From Candidatus Aristotella avistercoris (GTDB lineage: Bacteria; Bacillota; Clostridia; Oscillospirales; Ruminococcaceae): 39,020 nucleotides of DNA. The notes beneath the pieces are model-generated. The model did not search any database. It saw only the letters and a program-made list of their open reading frames with translations, and was not told where the DNA came from. The DNA is taken from assembly GCA_904397835.1 (NCBI GenBank), contig CAJFOV010000001.1, positions 1 to 39,020 of the forward strand, read 5' to 3'. Shown here piece after piece: positions 8,560-16,811 of this stretch. Numbering within the stretch: position 1 is the first letter of the stretch; each line of letters opens with the position of its first letter. A program made the position numbers and the translations under genes.

Positions 8560-9406
8560 GTTTCACCTCCAGTTCCTTCAGGAGGGCAGTGACACACTCC
8601 TCCACCGTGAGAACATCGTCCGGCACCTTCCACCCCTGGCGGCGCAGCTGGTGGCAGAGCTCGGTGGCCTGGGGCACATCCAGCCCCACCTGTTTGAGAA
8701 GGGCCACATGGGAGAAAACCTCCCTGGGCGTGCCGTCCAGCAGGATCTTCCCGTCGTTCATCACCACCACCCGGTCGCTCTGGGCGGCCTCATCCATGTA
8801 GTGGGTGATCAGAACCACCGTGATGCCAAACTCCTTGTTCAGGGCCCGGATGGTTTTGAGGACCTCCCGGCGGCCCCTGGGATCCAGCATGGCCGTGGGC
8901 TCGTCCATCACAATACAGTCCGGGCGCATGGCAATGACTCCCGCAATGGCCACCCGCTGCTTTTGGCCGCCGGAGAGCTGATGGGGGGCGTGCTCCCGGT
9001 ACTCATACATTCCCACCGCCTTGAGGGCCTCATCCACCCGCCGGCGGATCTCCTCGGGGGCAACGCCAATGTTCTCCAGCCCAAAGGCCACATCTTCCTC
9101 CACAATGGTGGCGACGATCTGGTTGTCCGGGTTTTGAAAGACCATCCCCACCTGCTGACGGATGTCATAGAGGCGCTCCTCGTCCTGGGTATCCATCCCT
9201 TTGACATAGACCTTGCCCCCCATGGGCAGAAGGATGGCGTTAAAATGTTTGGCCAGGGTGGATTTGCCCGAGCCGTTGTGTCCCAGGACCGCCAAGAACT
9301 CCCCCTGGCGGATCTCCAGGGAGACCCCGTCCAACACCAGAGGGCTCCCCTGCCCGGCCTCCTCGTAGCGGAAATGCACGTCCTGTGCCTGGATGATTGT
9401 GTTCAT
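8543..9406 (-). CDS. ecfA1: ECF transporter ATPase EcfA1
   Basis: The partner ATPase. From the ATG at 9406 the product is 287 residues with Walker [11 protein letters not shown]-loop [10 protein letters not shown] (the EcfA1 form), signature LSGGQKQR, Walker [14 protein letters not shown] and ITHYMDEA. The frame is open for another 71 codons upstream, but homologous sequence begins at [14 protein letters not shown], and the extra region is a structured leader (see below). The ribosome site is weak: AAAGG lies 14 bases before the ATG. First gene of ecfA1-ecfA2-ecfT, possibly followed by truA and the DUF5711 gene. Confidence 0.93.
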   Translation of the reverse strand: MNTIIQAQDVHFRYEEAGQGSPLVLDGVSLEIRQGEFLAVLGHNGSGKSTLAKHFNAILLPMGGKVYVKGMDTQDEERLYDIRQQVGMVFQNPDNQIVATIVEEDVAFGLENIGVAPEEIRRRVDEALKAVGMYEYREHAPHQLSGGQKQRVAIAGVIAMRPDCIVMDEPTAMLDPRGRREVLKTIRALNKEFGITVVLITHYMDEAAQSDRVVVMNDGKILLDGTPREVFSHVALLKQVGLDVPQATELCHQLRRQGWKVPDDVLTVEECVTALLKELEVKHVRHS

Positions 9407-9575
9407 GAATGTTACCGCAACCTTTACTGAGAGATTTGTTGCCAGCGGCCGTGGAGCAATGTACCCTGAGGCGTCTCCTACGGCCGGTTCCACTGGGAGC
9501 TCTGAAAAGAGCCCCAATAGCGCTTCAATAGACGGCTTCAGATCTGTAAAGTTTATAAACTTTACAAGATAAATC
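9407..9575 (-). promoter_or_regulatory. Structured leader of ecfA1
   Basis: The 169 bases between the methyltransferase stop and ecfA1 hold, from the stop onward on the minus strand: AAGAT/ATCTT (9567-9578); a perfect 22-base palindrome (9545-9566, half site TGTAAAGTTTA); a GCTCT/AGAGC hairpin extended by GGG/CCC (9495-9515); and an 11-pair stem with one bulge, CGGCCGT+GGAG / CTCC+ACGGCCG (9446-9486). No T tract follows any of them. This may be an operator plus a regulatory RNA, or a small inserted repeat. I do not recognise a known riboswitch. Confidence 0.6.
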
Positions 9576-10439
9576 TTATTGTTTCTGCCAAATTGCCGTG
9601 TTTCCGCAGGGGAGCACAAAGCCCGATTTGCTCACCGGCAGGCCGATCTCCGAGGAGGACAGGGTTCCACGGAACCGCCGCCCCACGGTGCAGCCCACAA
9701 TGTACTCCATCACCGCGGCAGACAGGCCTGTGGTGTAGGAGTTTAAAAAGAAGAACAGCGGCTGGGGGGTGAGCACCTGGGCACAGAGCTCCACCAGGGG
9801 ATAGATCTGTTCCTCCAGCTTCCACACCTCCCCGCCCGGGCCCCTGCCGTAGGAGGGAGGATCCATGACAATCCCGTCATACAGGCTCCCCCGGCGGATC
9901 TCCCGCTCCACGAATTTGCGGCAGTCATCCACAATCCAGCGGATGGGCCGGTCCGCAAGGCCGGAGAGGGTAGCGTTCTCCCTGGCCCAGGTCACCATGC
10001 CCTTGGAGGCGTCCACATGGCACACGCTGGCGCCTGCTGCGGCACAGGCCAAGGTGGCCCCGCCGGTGTAGGCAAACAGGTTCAGCACCCGGATGGGCCT
10101 GCCGGCCCCCCGAATGAGCTGGGCCATGGCGTCCCAATTGACCGCCTGTTCCGGGAACAGCCCGGTGTGTTTAAAGCCCGTCGGGCTGATTTTAAACCGC
10201 AGGTCACCGTAGGAGATGCTCCACTGATCCCGGATCTTTTTCCGATACTCCCAGTGGCCCCCGCCTGAGTGGGAGCGCAGATAGTGAGCATCCGCCTGAT
10301 CCCAGGCACGGTCCTTCGGGGTATTCCACAGCACCTGAGGATCCGGCCGAATCAATGTCACATTGTCCCAGCGCTCCAGCTTCTCTCCGCCGGAGGCGTC
10401 CAGCACCTCAAAACTCTTCCAATTGTTTGCAACTCTCAT
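9576..10439 (-). CDS. RlmI-like class I SAM-dependent methyltransferase
   Basis: Probably methylates RNA. The 287-residue product has the Rossmann SAM site [19 protein letters not shown], acidic loop HVDASKG, a DxxK-like VDDCRKF and catalytic-type motif [11 protein letters not shown], which is the arrangement of the Methyltrans_SAM family that includes 23S rRNA m5C methyltransferase RlmI. The N-terminal PUA domain of RlmI is absent, so the substrate is uncertain. The ATG at 10439 overlaps the end of glmM by 32 bases and has GAGGAG 13 bases upstream; an in-frame ATG at 10484 would overlap by 77. It probably shares a transcript with glmM. Confidence 0.8.
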   Translation of the reverse strand: MRVANNWKSFEVLDASGGEKLERWDNVTLIRPDPQVLWNTPKDRAWDQADAHYLRSHSGGGHWEYRKKIRDQWSISYGDLRFKISPTGFKHTGLFPEQAVNWDAMAQLIRGAGRPIRVLNLFAYTGGATLACAAAGASVCHVDASKGMVTWARENATLSGLADRPIRWIVDDCRKFVEREIRRGSLYDGIVMDPPSYGRGPGGEVWKLEEQIYPLVELCAQVLTPQPLFFFLNSYTTGLSAAVMEYIVGCTVGRRFRGTLSSSEIGLPVSKSGFVLPCGNTAIWQKQ

Positions 10440-11793
10440 TGTTTGCCAATCGCTCCTCAATGGTTTGGGCAATCTTCTGCGCACAGGCGCCGATCAACTC
10501 CTGGTCCTTCCCCTCCACCATGACCCGGATGACGGGTTCGGTGCCGGAGGCCCGGACCAAAACGCGGCCCTCATCCCCCAGCAGGCGCTCCTGCTCCTGG
10601 ATCACCAGGTTCAGCCCCTCATCCACGCCCAGGCGGGACTTCATCACATTGTCCGCCCGCACGCTCAAGTTCACCTGGGGATAGACCTCCATAACGCTGG
10701 CCAGTGCGCTCATGGTCTGGCCGCTGGCCTTGAGGGTTTGGAGCATCTGTACCGCGGTCAGCTGGCCATCCCCAGTGGGCATATGGTCCAGCAGAATCAC
10801 ATGGCCAGATTGCTCCCCGCCGATGTTGTAGCCGCATTGGAGCATGCGCTCCAACAGGTACCGGTCCCCCACCTTGGTGATCTGGGAGGAGATGCCGTTC
10901 TTTTCACAGAATTTAAAGAAGCCCATGTTACTCATCACCGTGACCACGGCGCTGTTCTGGGCAAGGGTGCCCTGTTCCTGCATGTGTTTGGAGAGCACAG
11001 CGATGATTCGGTCTCCATCCACCACCTGGCCCTGCTCATCCACCATAATGCAGCGGTCCGCATCCCCGTCGAAGGCCACGCCCACATCGTAGCCCCCCTC
11101 TTTGACCCGTTTTGCCAGGTCCTCTATGTGGGTAGAGCCACAGTTCAGGTTGATGTTGGTGCCGTTGGGCTCCCGGTGGAAGAGGGTCACATCCCCATGG
11201 AGCTTCTGGAAGATCTGGGCAGCTGTGGCGCTGGCGCTGCCGTTGGAGCAATCCACTGCAATCTTCAGCCCGGAGAGATCCCCCTGGACAGTGGAGGCAA
11301 TGTGATCGATATAGCACTGTAGCAGGCTGTCATCCCGGGTGATGCGGCCCAGGTCCCCTCCCCAACAGATGGAGTAGGGTTTGACATGGTCCAGCACGAT
11401 CTCTTCAATCTCAAACTCCTGTTCGTCGGTGAGTTTGAAGCCCTCGGATCCAAAGATTTTGATGCCGTTGTACTCATAGGGGTTGTGGGAGGCGGAGAGC
11501 ATGATGCCCGCATCCAGATCCTCCCGGCTTTTGACCAGGTAGGCCACTGCCGGCGTGGGGACGACCCCCACCTGCACCACATCTGCACCCACGGAGCAGA
11601 GCCCGGCGCTCATGGCGGCACAGAGCATGTCGGAGGAGATGCGGGTGTCCATTCCAATCAAAAAGCGTGGCTTACGTCCAATGCGCTCCGTCACCACCAT
11701 GGCAGCTGCCCGGGCCACGTCCATGGCCAGCTTACAGCTGATCTCGGTGTTGGCAACGCCGCGCACGCCATCGGTGCCAAAGATTCTTCCCAT
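10408..11793 (-). CDS. glmM: Phosphoglucosamine mutase GlmM
   Basis: Interconverts glucosamine-6-phosphate and glucosamine-1-phosphate for UDP-GlcNAc and peptidoglycan synthesis. The 461-residue product has the usual length and motifs: start MGRIFGTDGVRG, active phosphoserine loop LSASHNP (S102), metal loop FDGDADR and the C-terminal phosphate-binding RASGTEPVIRVM. GGAGGT lies 8 bases before the ATG. It is separated from ruvB by a 329-base spacer and overlaps the methyltransferase gene downstream. Confidence 0.97.
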   Translation of the reverse strand: MGRIFGTDGVRGVANTEISCKLAMDVARAAAMVVTERIGRKPRFLIGMDTRISSDMLCAAMSAGLCSVGADVVQVGVVPTPAVAYLVKSREDLDAGIMLSASHNPYEYNGIKIFGSEGFKLTDEQEFEIEEIVLDHVKPYSICWGGDLGRITRDDSLLQCYIDHIASTVQGDLSGLKIAVDCSNGSASATAAQIFQKLHGDVTLFHREPNGTNINLNCGSTHIEDLAKRVKEGGYDVGVAFDGDADRCIMVDEQGQVVDGDRIIAVLSKHMQEQGTLAQNSAVVTVMSNMGFFKFCEKNGISSQITKVGDRYLLERMLQCGYNIGGEQSGHVILLDHMPTGDGQLTAVQMLQTLKASGQTMSALASVMEVYPQVNLSVRADNVMKSRLGVDEGLNLVIQEQERLLGDEGRVLVRASGTEPVIRVMVEGKDQELIGACAQKIAQTIEERLANNESCKQLEEF

Positions 11794-12122
11794 AAAAGAA
11801 TACCTCCATCGGTGTTGGTCGAGCTGGAGGAAACCCTCCAGCTGAGAAGTCCTGTCTGACTGTGGCTCCTTTTTGCTCCTTCCAGGCGCCTCCGCTGTGG
11901 CAGCGCCCGGGCCCTCCTCTGCACCAAACCATTTGGCGCCGCCCGATCCGGCGGATCGAGGGAAGGTGGAAGAGGCCCATCCCCGGTGATATGGCGGATT
12001 GGGGACCCTTTTGCCCCATCTATTTTCAAAATCTCACCATGGGTTGGAGATACGCCCCCAGAGCCGTTCTATTGCAGACACCCGTCGTTCGCTTCCTGTC
12101 CGGCAGGTGTTGGCAATACAAT
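11794..12122 (-). other. 329-base spacer between ruvB and glmM with inverted repeats
   Basis: No gene is supported here; open frames lack ribosome sites. On the minus strand it starts with TATTGC/GCAATA (12070-12118) enclosing ACACC/GGTGT-type pairing and CCTG/CAGG. Near glmM is a perfect 9-pair hairpin AGCTGGAGG/CCTCCAGCT with a four-base loop (11822-11843), about 20 bases upstream of the glmM ribosome site. No T tract follows either. I see no consensus promoter and no resemblance to the glmS ribozyme core. Confidence 0.5.
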
Positions 12123-13199
12123 TTACTCCCCGCCCAGCAGATCCGCCAGGCGCACCTGTTCTGCGGTACTGTTGATCTGTTGTTGTACTGGAATGCCCAG
12201 GTGTTCATAGGCCAGATGGGTGACACAGCGTCCCCGGGGGGTGCGGGTCAAAAAGCCCATCTGCATGAGGTACGGCTCGTAGACGTCCTCGATGGTGACC
12301 GTCTCCTCCCCAATGGCGGCAGCCAGGGTCTCCAGCCCCACGGGGCCGCCGTTGTAGTTGCGGATGATGGTCAAGAGAATCCGCCGGTCGTTTTGATCCA
12401 AGCCCAGGGGATCCACCTCCAACTTATCCAGGGCCATGGCTGCAATCTCCCGGGTGATCACTCCGTCCCCCAGGATCTGGGCAAAGTCCCGGACCCGCTT
12501 CAGAAAGCGGTTGGCAATGCGGGGGGTTCCCCGGCTGCGGCGGGCCAGTTCCATGGCCCCCTCATGGTCACAGGGGATGTTGAGAATGCCGGCGCTGCGC
12601 TCAATGATGGTGGTCAACTCCTCCACTGTGTAGAGTTCCAGCCGGAAGATCACCCCGAACCGGTCCCGCAACGGGGTGGTCAGCTGGCCGGCCCGGGTGG
12701 TGGCGCCCACCAGCGTAAATTTGGGCAGATCAATGCGGATGGAACGGGCCGACGGCCCCTTCCCCAGAATGATATCCAGGCCAAAGTCCTCCATGGCGGG
12801 GTAGAGCACCTCCTCCACGCTGCGGGACAGCCGGTGGATCTCATCAATAAAGAGAATGTCATTTTCATTGAGATTGGTCAGAAGGGCCGCCAGGTCCCCT
12901 GGCTTTTCAATGGCAGGCCCAGAGGTGACCCGCAAATTGACGTTCATCTCATTGGCGATGATGCCAGATAGGGTGGTCTTTCCAAGTCCGGGAGGGCCAT
13001 AGAGCAGCACGTGATCCAGAGCGTCTCCACGGTTCTTGGCCGCCTGAATAAAGATCGAAAGGTTCTCCTTCACCTTTTCCTGGCCAATGTAGTCCTGTAG
13101 CGTCTGCGGGCGCAGAGAGGTGTCCACATCTCCGTCCTCCCGGGTGTAATCCGGGGCAACAATGCGGTTTTCAAAGTCAGTCTCCTCATAGATGGCCAT
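12123..13199 (-). CDS. ruvB: Holliday junction branch migration helicase RuvB
   Basis: The AAA+ motor that, with RuvA, drives branch migration of Holliday junctions. The 358-residue product has Walker [10 protein letters not shown], Walker [13 protein letters not shown], sensor GATTRAG, arginine-finger region PLRDRFG and the C-terminal winged helix. AGGAGG lies 7 bases before the ATG. It is the third gene of ruvCAB, 51 bases after ruvA. Confidence 0.98.
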   Translation of the reverse strand: MAIYEETDFENRIVAPDYTREDGDVDTSLRPQTLQDYIGQEKVKENLSIFIQAAKNRGDALDHVLLYGPPGLGKTTLSGIIANEMNVNLRVTSGPAIEKPGDLAALLTNLNENDILFIDEIHRLSRSVEEVLYPAMEDFGLDIILGKGPSARSIRIDLPKFTLVGATTRAGQLTTPLRDRFGVIFRLELYTVEELTTIIERSAGILNIPCDHEGAMELARRSRGTPRIANRFLKRVRDFAQILGDGVITREIAAMALDKLEVDPLGLDQNDRRILLTIIRNYNGGPVGLETLAAAIGEETVTIEDVYEPYLMQMGFLTRTPRGRCVTHLAYEHLGIPVQQQINSTAEQVRLADLLGGE

Positions 13200-13250
13200 G
13201 GTCTATCCTCCTGCTCTTTCGGGTATGTGGCAGTCTGATGCAGATCTGTT

Positions 13251-13859
13251 TTAGCGGCCCGATGCCAGCCTCTTCAAAGCCTGCTTGATGAGCTCCTCCA
13301 CAGGAAGCGTCTCATCGGATCCGGCCAAAACACTGGCGGCCTCTCCTTGGGTGTATCCCAATACCACCAGGGCGCTGACCGCCTCTGAAAGATTGGATCC
13401 TTTGGGGGCGTTGGCCACCTGGGCCACCTCCTGGTACTGGGCAGGGACAAAGGTGGTGTTGTCAATTTTATCCTTCAGTTCCAGTACAATCCGCTGGGCA
13501 AGCTTTGCACCCACCCCCGGAGCCTGGGTCAGCTGTTTATAATCCCCGGTCACCACACAGAGGGCAAACCGCTGGGGATTCAAGTTGGAAAGGATGGCCA
13601 CTGCCACTTTTGGCCCCACCTTGGATACGGTGGTGAGCATTTTAAAGCAGTTGAGCTCCTCCTCGTCGGCAAAGCCAAAGAGGGTGACTGCGTCCTCCCG
13701 CACCACCAGGTGGGTATACAGGGTGGCCTCCTGCCCCTGGGGAGGCAGTTTTGCCAGGGTCGAAGTGGTGGTGACGCAGCGATAGCCCACGCCTCCACAC
13801 TCAATGACCGCAGCAGAGGGTTCCAGATGGATCAAGGTTCCGCGTAGGCTATAGTACAT
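13251..13859 (-). CDS. ruvA: Holliday junction binding protein RuvA
   Basis: Tetrameric protein that clamps the four-way junction and loads RuvB. The 202-residue product has the N-terminal OB fold (MYYSLRGTLIHLEPSAAVIE), tandem helix-hairpin-helix motifs (SKVGPKVAVAILS and APGVGAKLAQRIVLELKDK) and the C-terminal domain III that touches RuvB. The frame runs 21 codons further upstream into ruvC, but homology begins at the ATG at 13859, with AAAGGA 11 bases before it. It starts 17 bases after ruvC stops. Confidence 0.97.
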   Translation of the reverse strand: MYYSLRGTLIHLEPSAAVIECGGVGYRCVTTTSTLAKLPPQGQEATLYTHLVVREDAVTLFGFADEEELNCFKMLTTVSKVGPKVAVAILSNLNPQRFALCVVTGDYKQLTQAPGVGAKLAQRIVLELKDKIDNTTFVPAQYQEVAQVANAPKGSNLSEAVSALVVLGYTQGEAASVLAGSDETLPVEELIKQALKRLASGR

Positions 13860-13876
13860 GGTTGTTCGGTCCTTTC

Positions 13877-14374
13877 CTATTTCTTCAAAATCCGGTAGAG
13901 GGAGGAGCCCGCCGTGTGGCAATGGCAGATGGCCAAGGCCAGGGCATCCGCTGTGTCATCTGGTTTTGGCACACGATCCAGACCCAGCAGCAGGCGGGTC
14001 ATCTCCATCACCTGCTTTTTTTCTGCCCTTCCATAGCCCACCACCGCCTGCTTCACCTGCAGAGGGGTATACTGATGGATGGGAACCCCCATCTTTTTCC
14101 CCGCCAAAAGGATGACGCCTCTGGCCTGGCTGACGGCCATGGCCGTCTTTTGATTGTTGGTAAAGAACAGGGTCTCCACCGCCATCCCCTCCACGGGGTA
14201 GCGGCGCAGGATCTCCTGCATCTCATCATAGATGACCTCCAGACGGTCGTCAAAGGGCATCTCCGCCGGTGTGGTGATGGCCCCAAACCCCACAGGTTTG
14301 AAGCGGTTGTTTTGGTAGGACACAACGCCCCACCCCACGATGGCGTAACCGGGATCAATTCCTAGGATCAGCAT
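13877..14374 (-). CDS. ruvC: Holliday junction endonuclease RuvC
   Basis: Dimeric resolvase that nicks Holliday junctions. The 165-residue product has all four acidic catalytic residues in context: D7 (LGIDPG), E67 (AVETLFF), D140 and D143 (KPDDTADALA). It is the first gene of ruvCAB and is preceded by a well-formed promoter at 14458-14486. GGGGAG lies 14 bases before the ATG, a long but acceptable spacing. Confidence 0.97.
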   Translation of the reverse strand: MLILGIDPGYAIVGWGVVSYQNNRFKPVGFGAITTPAEMPFDDRLEVIYDEMQEILRRYPVEGMAVETLFFTNNQKTAMAVSQARGVILLAGKKMGVPIHQYTPLQVKQAVVGYGRAEKKQVMEMTRLLLGLDRVPKPDDTADALALAICHCHTAGSSLYRILKK

Positions 14375-14457
14375 GAATCTTTTGTTTTCTCCCCGTGGGG
14401 AGGAACTCCTCTTTCTTTCTCAAGTTTTTGTAAGGGGCAACATGACATATGTAATTG

Positions 14458-14486
14458 ATTATAGCACATTGACCAAATCGTCACAA
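14458..14486 (-). promoter_or_regulatory. Sigma-A promoter of ruvCAB
   Basis: On the minus strand TTGTGA (14481-14486) and TATAAT (14458-14463) are 17 bases apart. The 14-mer TGACCAAATCGTCA (14470-14483) covers the spacer and part of the -35 element and recurs at 32151. Confidence 0.85.
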
Positions 14487-14600
14487 TACTTTTCTCCTGT
14501 GGGACGGCGGGGAGCTCCCCCTTATCTCCACATTTTTTGACGATAAGTGACAGATGTTAAATCATTTTTTTGGATATATGGATGAATTGTAAATTATCTA

Positions 14601-14629
14601 TTGATTTTTTCCCGCCAATGTTGTATGAT
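14601..14629 (+). promoter_or_regulatory. Sigma-A promoter of tRNA-Val(GAC)
   Basis: TTGATT (14601-14606) and TATGAT (14624-14629) are 17 bases apart, 36 bases before the tRNA. It is divergent from the ruvC promoter; the stretch between holds the palindrome GGGGAGCTCCCC (about 14509-14520) and is otherwise AT-rich. Confidence 0.8.
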
Positions 14630-14665
14630 CAATAACGTCGCCAAACGGAGTGACAACACAAATAT

Positions 14666-14741
14666 GGACGATTAGCTCAGCTGGTAGAGCATTTGCTTGA
14701 CGTGCAAAGGGTCAGCGGTTCGAGTCCGTTATCGTCCACCA
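14666..14741 (+). tRNA. tRNA-Val (GAC)
   Basis: A 76-nt cloverleaf with acceptor GGACGAT/ATCGTCC, anticodon loop TTGACGT (GAC), T loop GTTCGAGTC and an encoded CCA. It complements the tRNA-Val(TAC) at 357-432 in reading valine codons and stands alone between its own promoter and terminator. Confidence 0.96.
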
Positions 14742-14786
14742 GCATGCTGTTCCTGCAATCGCGGGGGCGGCATTTTTTTATCTCTG
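14742..14786 (+). terminator. Terminator of tRNA-Val(GAC)
   Basis: ATGCTG/CGGCAT encloses CCTGC/GCGGG, followed by seven T. It also separates the tRNA from the convergent small gene at 14796. Confidence 0.85.
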
Positions 14787-14795
14787 CAAGATACC

Positions 14796-15032
14796 TTACC
14801 GCCCCTCCACAAACCACTGGGGATCTTCAAACCAGAGGTACCGCTCCCGCCCGCGGATTCGGCAGCGGTAGCGGATCCCCTGTCCGCCCGCCTTGAGGGA
14901 GGCCGCCTGGCGGATCTCCAGTACCCGGTCCACCGCAAAAACCCGGCCGTCCTCCCACTGAATGGCGGTGGGAACCATATTCCCCTGGGGATCATAATAG
15001 GCTGTGACCCCCACATAGACCTTGTGTCCCAT
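14796..15032 (-). CDS. Small conserved protein downstream of dinB
   Basis: A 78-residue protein of no established function, starting MGHKVYVGVTAYYDPQG. It looks like an all-beta domain with alternating hydrophobic residues and a run of aromatic and basic residues (RYRCRIRGRERYLWFEDPQWF). GGAGGG lies 7 bases before the ATG, and the gene starts only 12 bases after dinB stops, so it is co-expressed with the polymerase. Small beta-rich proteins of the DUF6504 type accompany translesion polymerases in other bacteria; a similar role here is an inference from position and general pattern, not a confirmed match. Confidence 0.75.
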   Translation of the reverse strand: MGHKVYVGVTAYYDPQGNMVPTAIQWEDGRVFAVDRVLEIRQAASLKAGGQGIRYRCRIRGRERYLWFEDPQWFVEGR

Positions 15033-15044
15033 CCTTTTTCCCTC

Positions 15045-16328
15045 CTATCCATGTAAAAAGCTCACCGGATGGATGACGTGCTCCTCCCTGGGGTTGCACC
15101 GGCTCAACGCTGGGTCGGCGAGCATGATGCACCGCTGCAGGCTCCGGTGGCCAAAGCGGCGGCGGACCTGTTCCACTGCCGTTTCAAGAACATTAGTTCT
15201 TTCCTGCTGAAGAACCTCCGGCAGAAAACTGGTCTGCCCTATCGCCCCCTGATGCAGCCCACTGACCTTGAGCCCCAAGCTGCGCAAAGGTTCACCGTGG
15301 CAGTTGGCCTGGTACAGGGCAAAGGCCCTGCGAAAGAGATCCTCCCCATTGCAGGTTGGACGGGGCAGCTTGCACTGACGCACACAGCTGGACAGATCCG
15401 CCTGCCGCAGGTAGACACAGACCGTCTCACCGGTCATGCCATATCCCCGCAGGCGGGAGGAGACACTCTCCGCCAAAAGGTAGAGGGTAATTTTGACCTC
15501 CTCCTCTTGGACCAGGTCCCTGGGAGCGGTGGTGCTGTTCCCCACGCTTTTGATGGGAAACGCTTCCCCGCTGTGGGCCACCGGCGTGTGATCTAACCCG
15601 TTGGCAAACTTCCAGAGCATCCGCCCGTTTTTACCCATGGACCGCTCCAGCACCTCCAACGGAAGCTGCGCCAGATCCCCAATGGTGCGTACCCCATACC
15701 GATCCAAGCGGTGACAGGTGGCCTGCCCCACATACAGCAGATCCTTTGCCGGCAGGGGCCAGACCAACTGATGAAAATTCTCCGGTGTGATCACAGTGGT
15801 GGCGTCTGGTTTTCGATAGTCGCTGCCCAGCTTTGCAAAGACCTTGTTGTAGGACACCCCCACCGATGCAGTCACGCCCAGCTCCTGGCGAATGCGCCGC
15901 CGCAGGATGTTGGCCACCTGTTCTCCACTGCCCCAGAGGTGGGTACACCCTGTCAGATCCAGCCAGCACTCGTCCAGACCAAAGGACTCCACCCGGTCGG
16001 TGTACTCCCCATAGATCTCCCGGGCCAGGTGGGAGTAGCGCAAATAGCGGCCATAGTTGGGGCCAACACACACCAGCCCTGGACACTTCTGCCGGGCCAA
16101 CCAAATGGGATCCCCCGTCTGAATTCCACTGGCCTTTGCCAGGATATTTTTGGCCAACACGATGCCGTGGCGCAGCTGAGGGTTGCCACAGACCGCCACC
16201 GGTCTGTCCCGCAGTTCCGGATGGTACAGACACTCCACCGAGGCATAAAAGTTGTTCATATCCACATGTAGAATGGTGCGGCGCAATAGGATCCCCTCTT
16301 CCCCAATAAGAACATTTGTTTCTTTCAT
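15045..16328 (-). CDS. dinB: Y-family translesion DNA polymerase (Pol IV, DinB type)
   Basis: Error-prone polymerase that bypasses damaged template. The 427-residue product has the first catalytic acid in LHVDMNNFYASVE, the second and third in FGLDECWLDLTG, the HhH-containing region DLLYVGQATCHRLDRYGVRTIGDLAQLP and a C-terminal little-finger domain. The ATG at 16328 has AAGGGG 6 bases upstream; an in-frame ATG at 16349 lacks a site and sits before it. It is first in a two-gene unit. A GAAC-N4-GTTT element at the start of the gene is a weak SOS-box candidate. Confidence 0.95.
   Translation of the reverse strand: MKETNVLIGEEGILLRRTILHVDMNNFYASVECLYHPELRDRPVAVCGNPQLRHGIVLAKNILAKASGIQTGDPIWLARQKCPGLVCVGPNYGRYLRYSHLAREIYGEYTDRVESFGLDECWLDLTGCTHLWGSGEQVANILRRRIRQELGVTASVGVSYNKVFAKLGSDYRKPDATTVITPENFHQLVWPLPAKDLLYVGQATCHRLDRYGVRTIGDLAQLPLEVLERSMGKNGRMLWKFANGLDHTPVAHSGEAFPIKSVGNSTTAPRDLVQEEEVKITLYLLAESVSSRLRGYGMTGETVCVYLRQADLSSCVRQCKLPRPTCNGEDLFRRAFALYQANCHGEPLRSLGLKVSGLHQGAIGQTSFLPEVLQQERTNVLETAVEQVRRRFGHRSLQRCIMLADPALSRCNPREEHVIHPVSFLHG
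16310..16321. promoter_or_regulatory. Possible LexA (SOS) box at the dinB start
   Basis: GAACATTTGTTT matches the Gram-positive SOS consensus GAAC-N4-GTTC at all but one base. It lies within the first codons of dinB, so it would block elongation rather than the -10 region. Weak evidence. Confidence 0.3.
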
Positions 16329-16552
16329 TATATGCCCCTTGTCCAACAAAATTCCAGCTGTAAATTTTGGTAAGAATCTCTGTTTTTCATTTTGATCCAG
16401 AGGTTGTACGGATCAGCCCCCTGTCTGTTGTATATTTGCTATGGAATAGAAAGAACAGCATCCCTGTATGAAAAATTGCCAGAAGCGCCACGGATCTCCA
16501 ACTGGGAGCCCCTACAAAAGGGAGAATTGTTGTCCTTCAAATGGGGTGGGGG

Positions 16553-16582
16553 TTGACAATCTGACAAAAAATCTTTTACAAT
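16553..16582 (+). promoter_or_regulatory. Sigma-A promoter of mgtE
   Basis: TTGACA (16553-16558) and TACAAT (16577-16582) are 18 bases apart. Transcription would start about 16589 and give a leader of roughly 220 bases. GGTGGAT/ATCCACC (16586-16610) straddles the start point and could be an operator. Confidence 0.8.
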
Positions 16583-16585
16583 GGG

Positions 16586-16811
16586 GGTGGATGAAAGGGT
16601 ACCATCCACCACAGTTGCGACCATGAAAGGATGTGAAGGTATGAGCAGCGACAGTTATCCCTGTAGAAGTACCAAGACAACTGCATATACAGGTCTGCTA
16701 GGCTGCCCATGCTGTGAGATAACGCAAACTTAGTGTTTGTTTGCACCACTCCAGAGGGATCGGCCGGGCATTCCTGTGTATCGTCCAAACCGCCGAAAGG
16801 AGGAGACGAAC
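16586..16811 (+). promoter_or_regulatory. Structured 5' leader of mgtE
   Basis: A leader of about 220 bases separates the promoter from mgtE. It can fold with a long-range CAGTTG/CAACTG stem (16612-16617 with 16678-16683) enclosing GGTA/TACC (16638/16670) and ACAG/CTGT (16651/16661). A second hairpin GCAAAC/GTTTGC (16724-16744) follows. Position suggests metal sensing. I looked for the M-box core GTTAGGTGAGGC and the GGAGATACGCTGCTGCCC element and did not find them, so its class is unknown. Confidence 0.55.

Noticed and set aside
9407-9619. N-terminal extension of EcfA1 (71 codons)
   Set aside because: ABC homology begins at the ATG at 9406, and the extension overlaps the methyltransferase end and consists of hairpins and a palindrome.
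11794-12122. glmS ribozyme or known riboswitch before glmM
   Set aside because: The gene is glmM, not glmS, and I found no ribozyme core; inverted repeats alone are not enough.
16586-16811. Typical M-box (ykoK) riboswitch before mgtE
   Set aside because: The conserved core sequences are not visible, so I do not name it; a divergent member remains possible.
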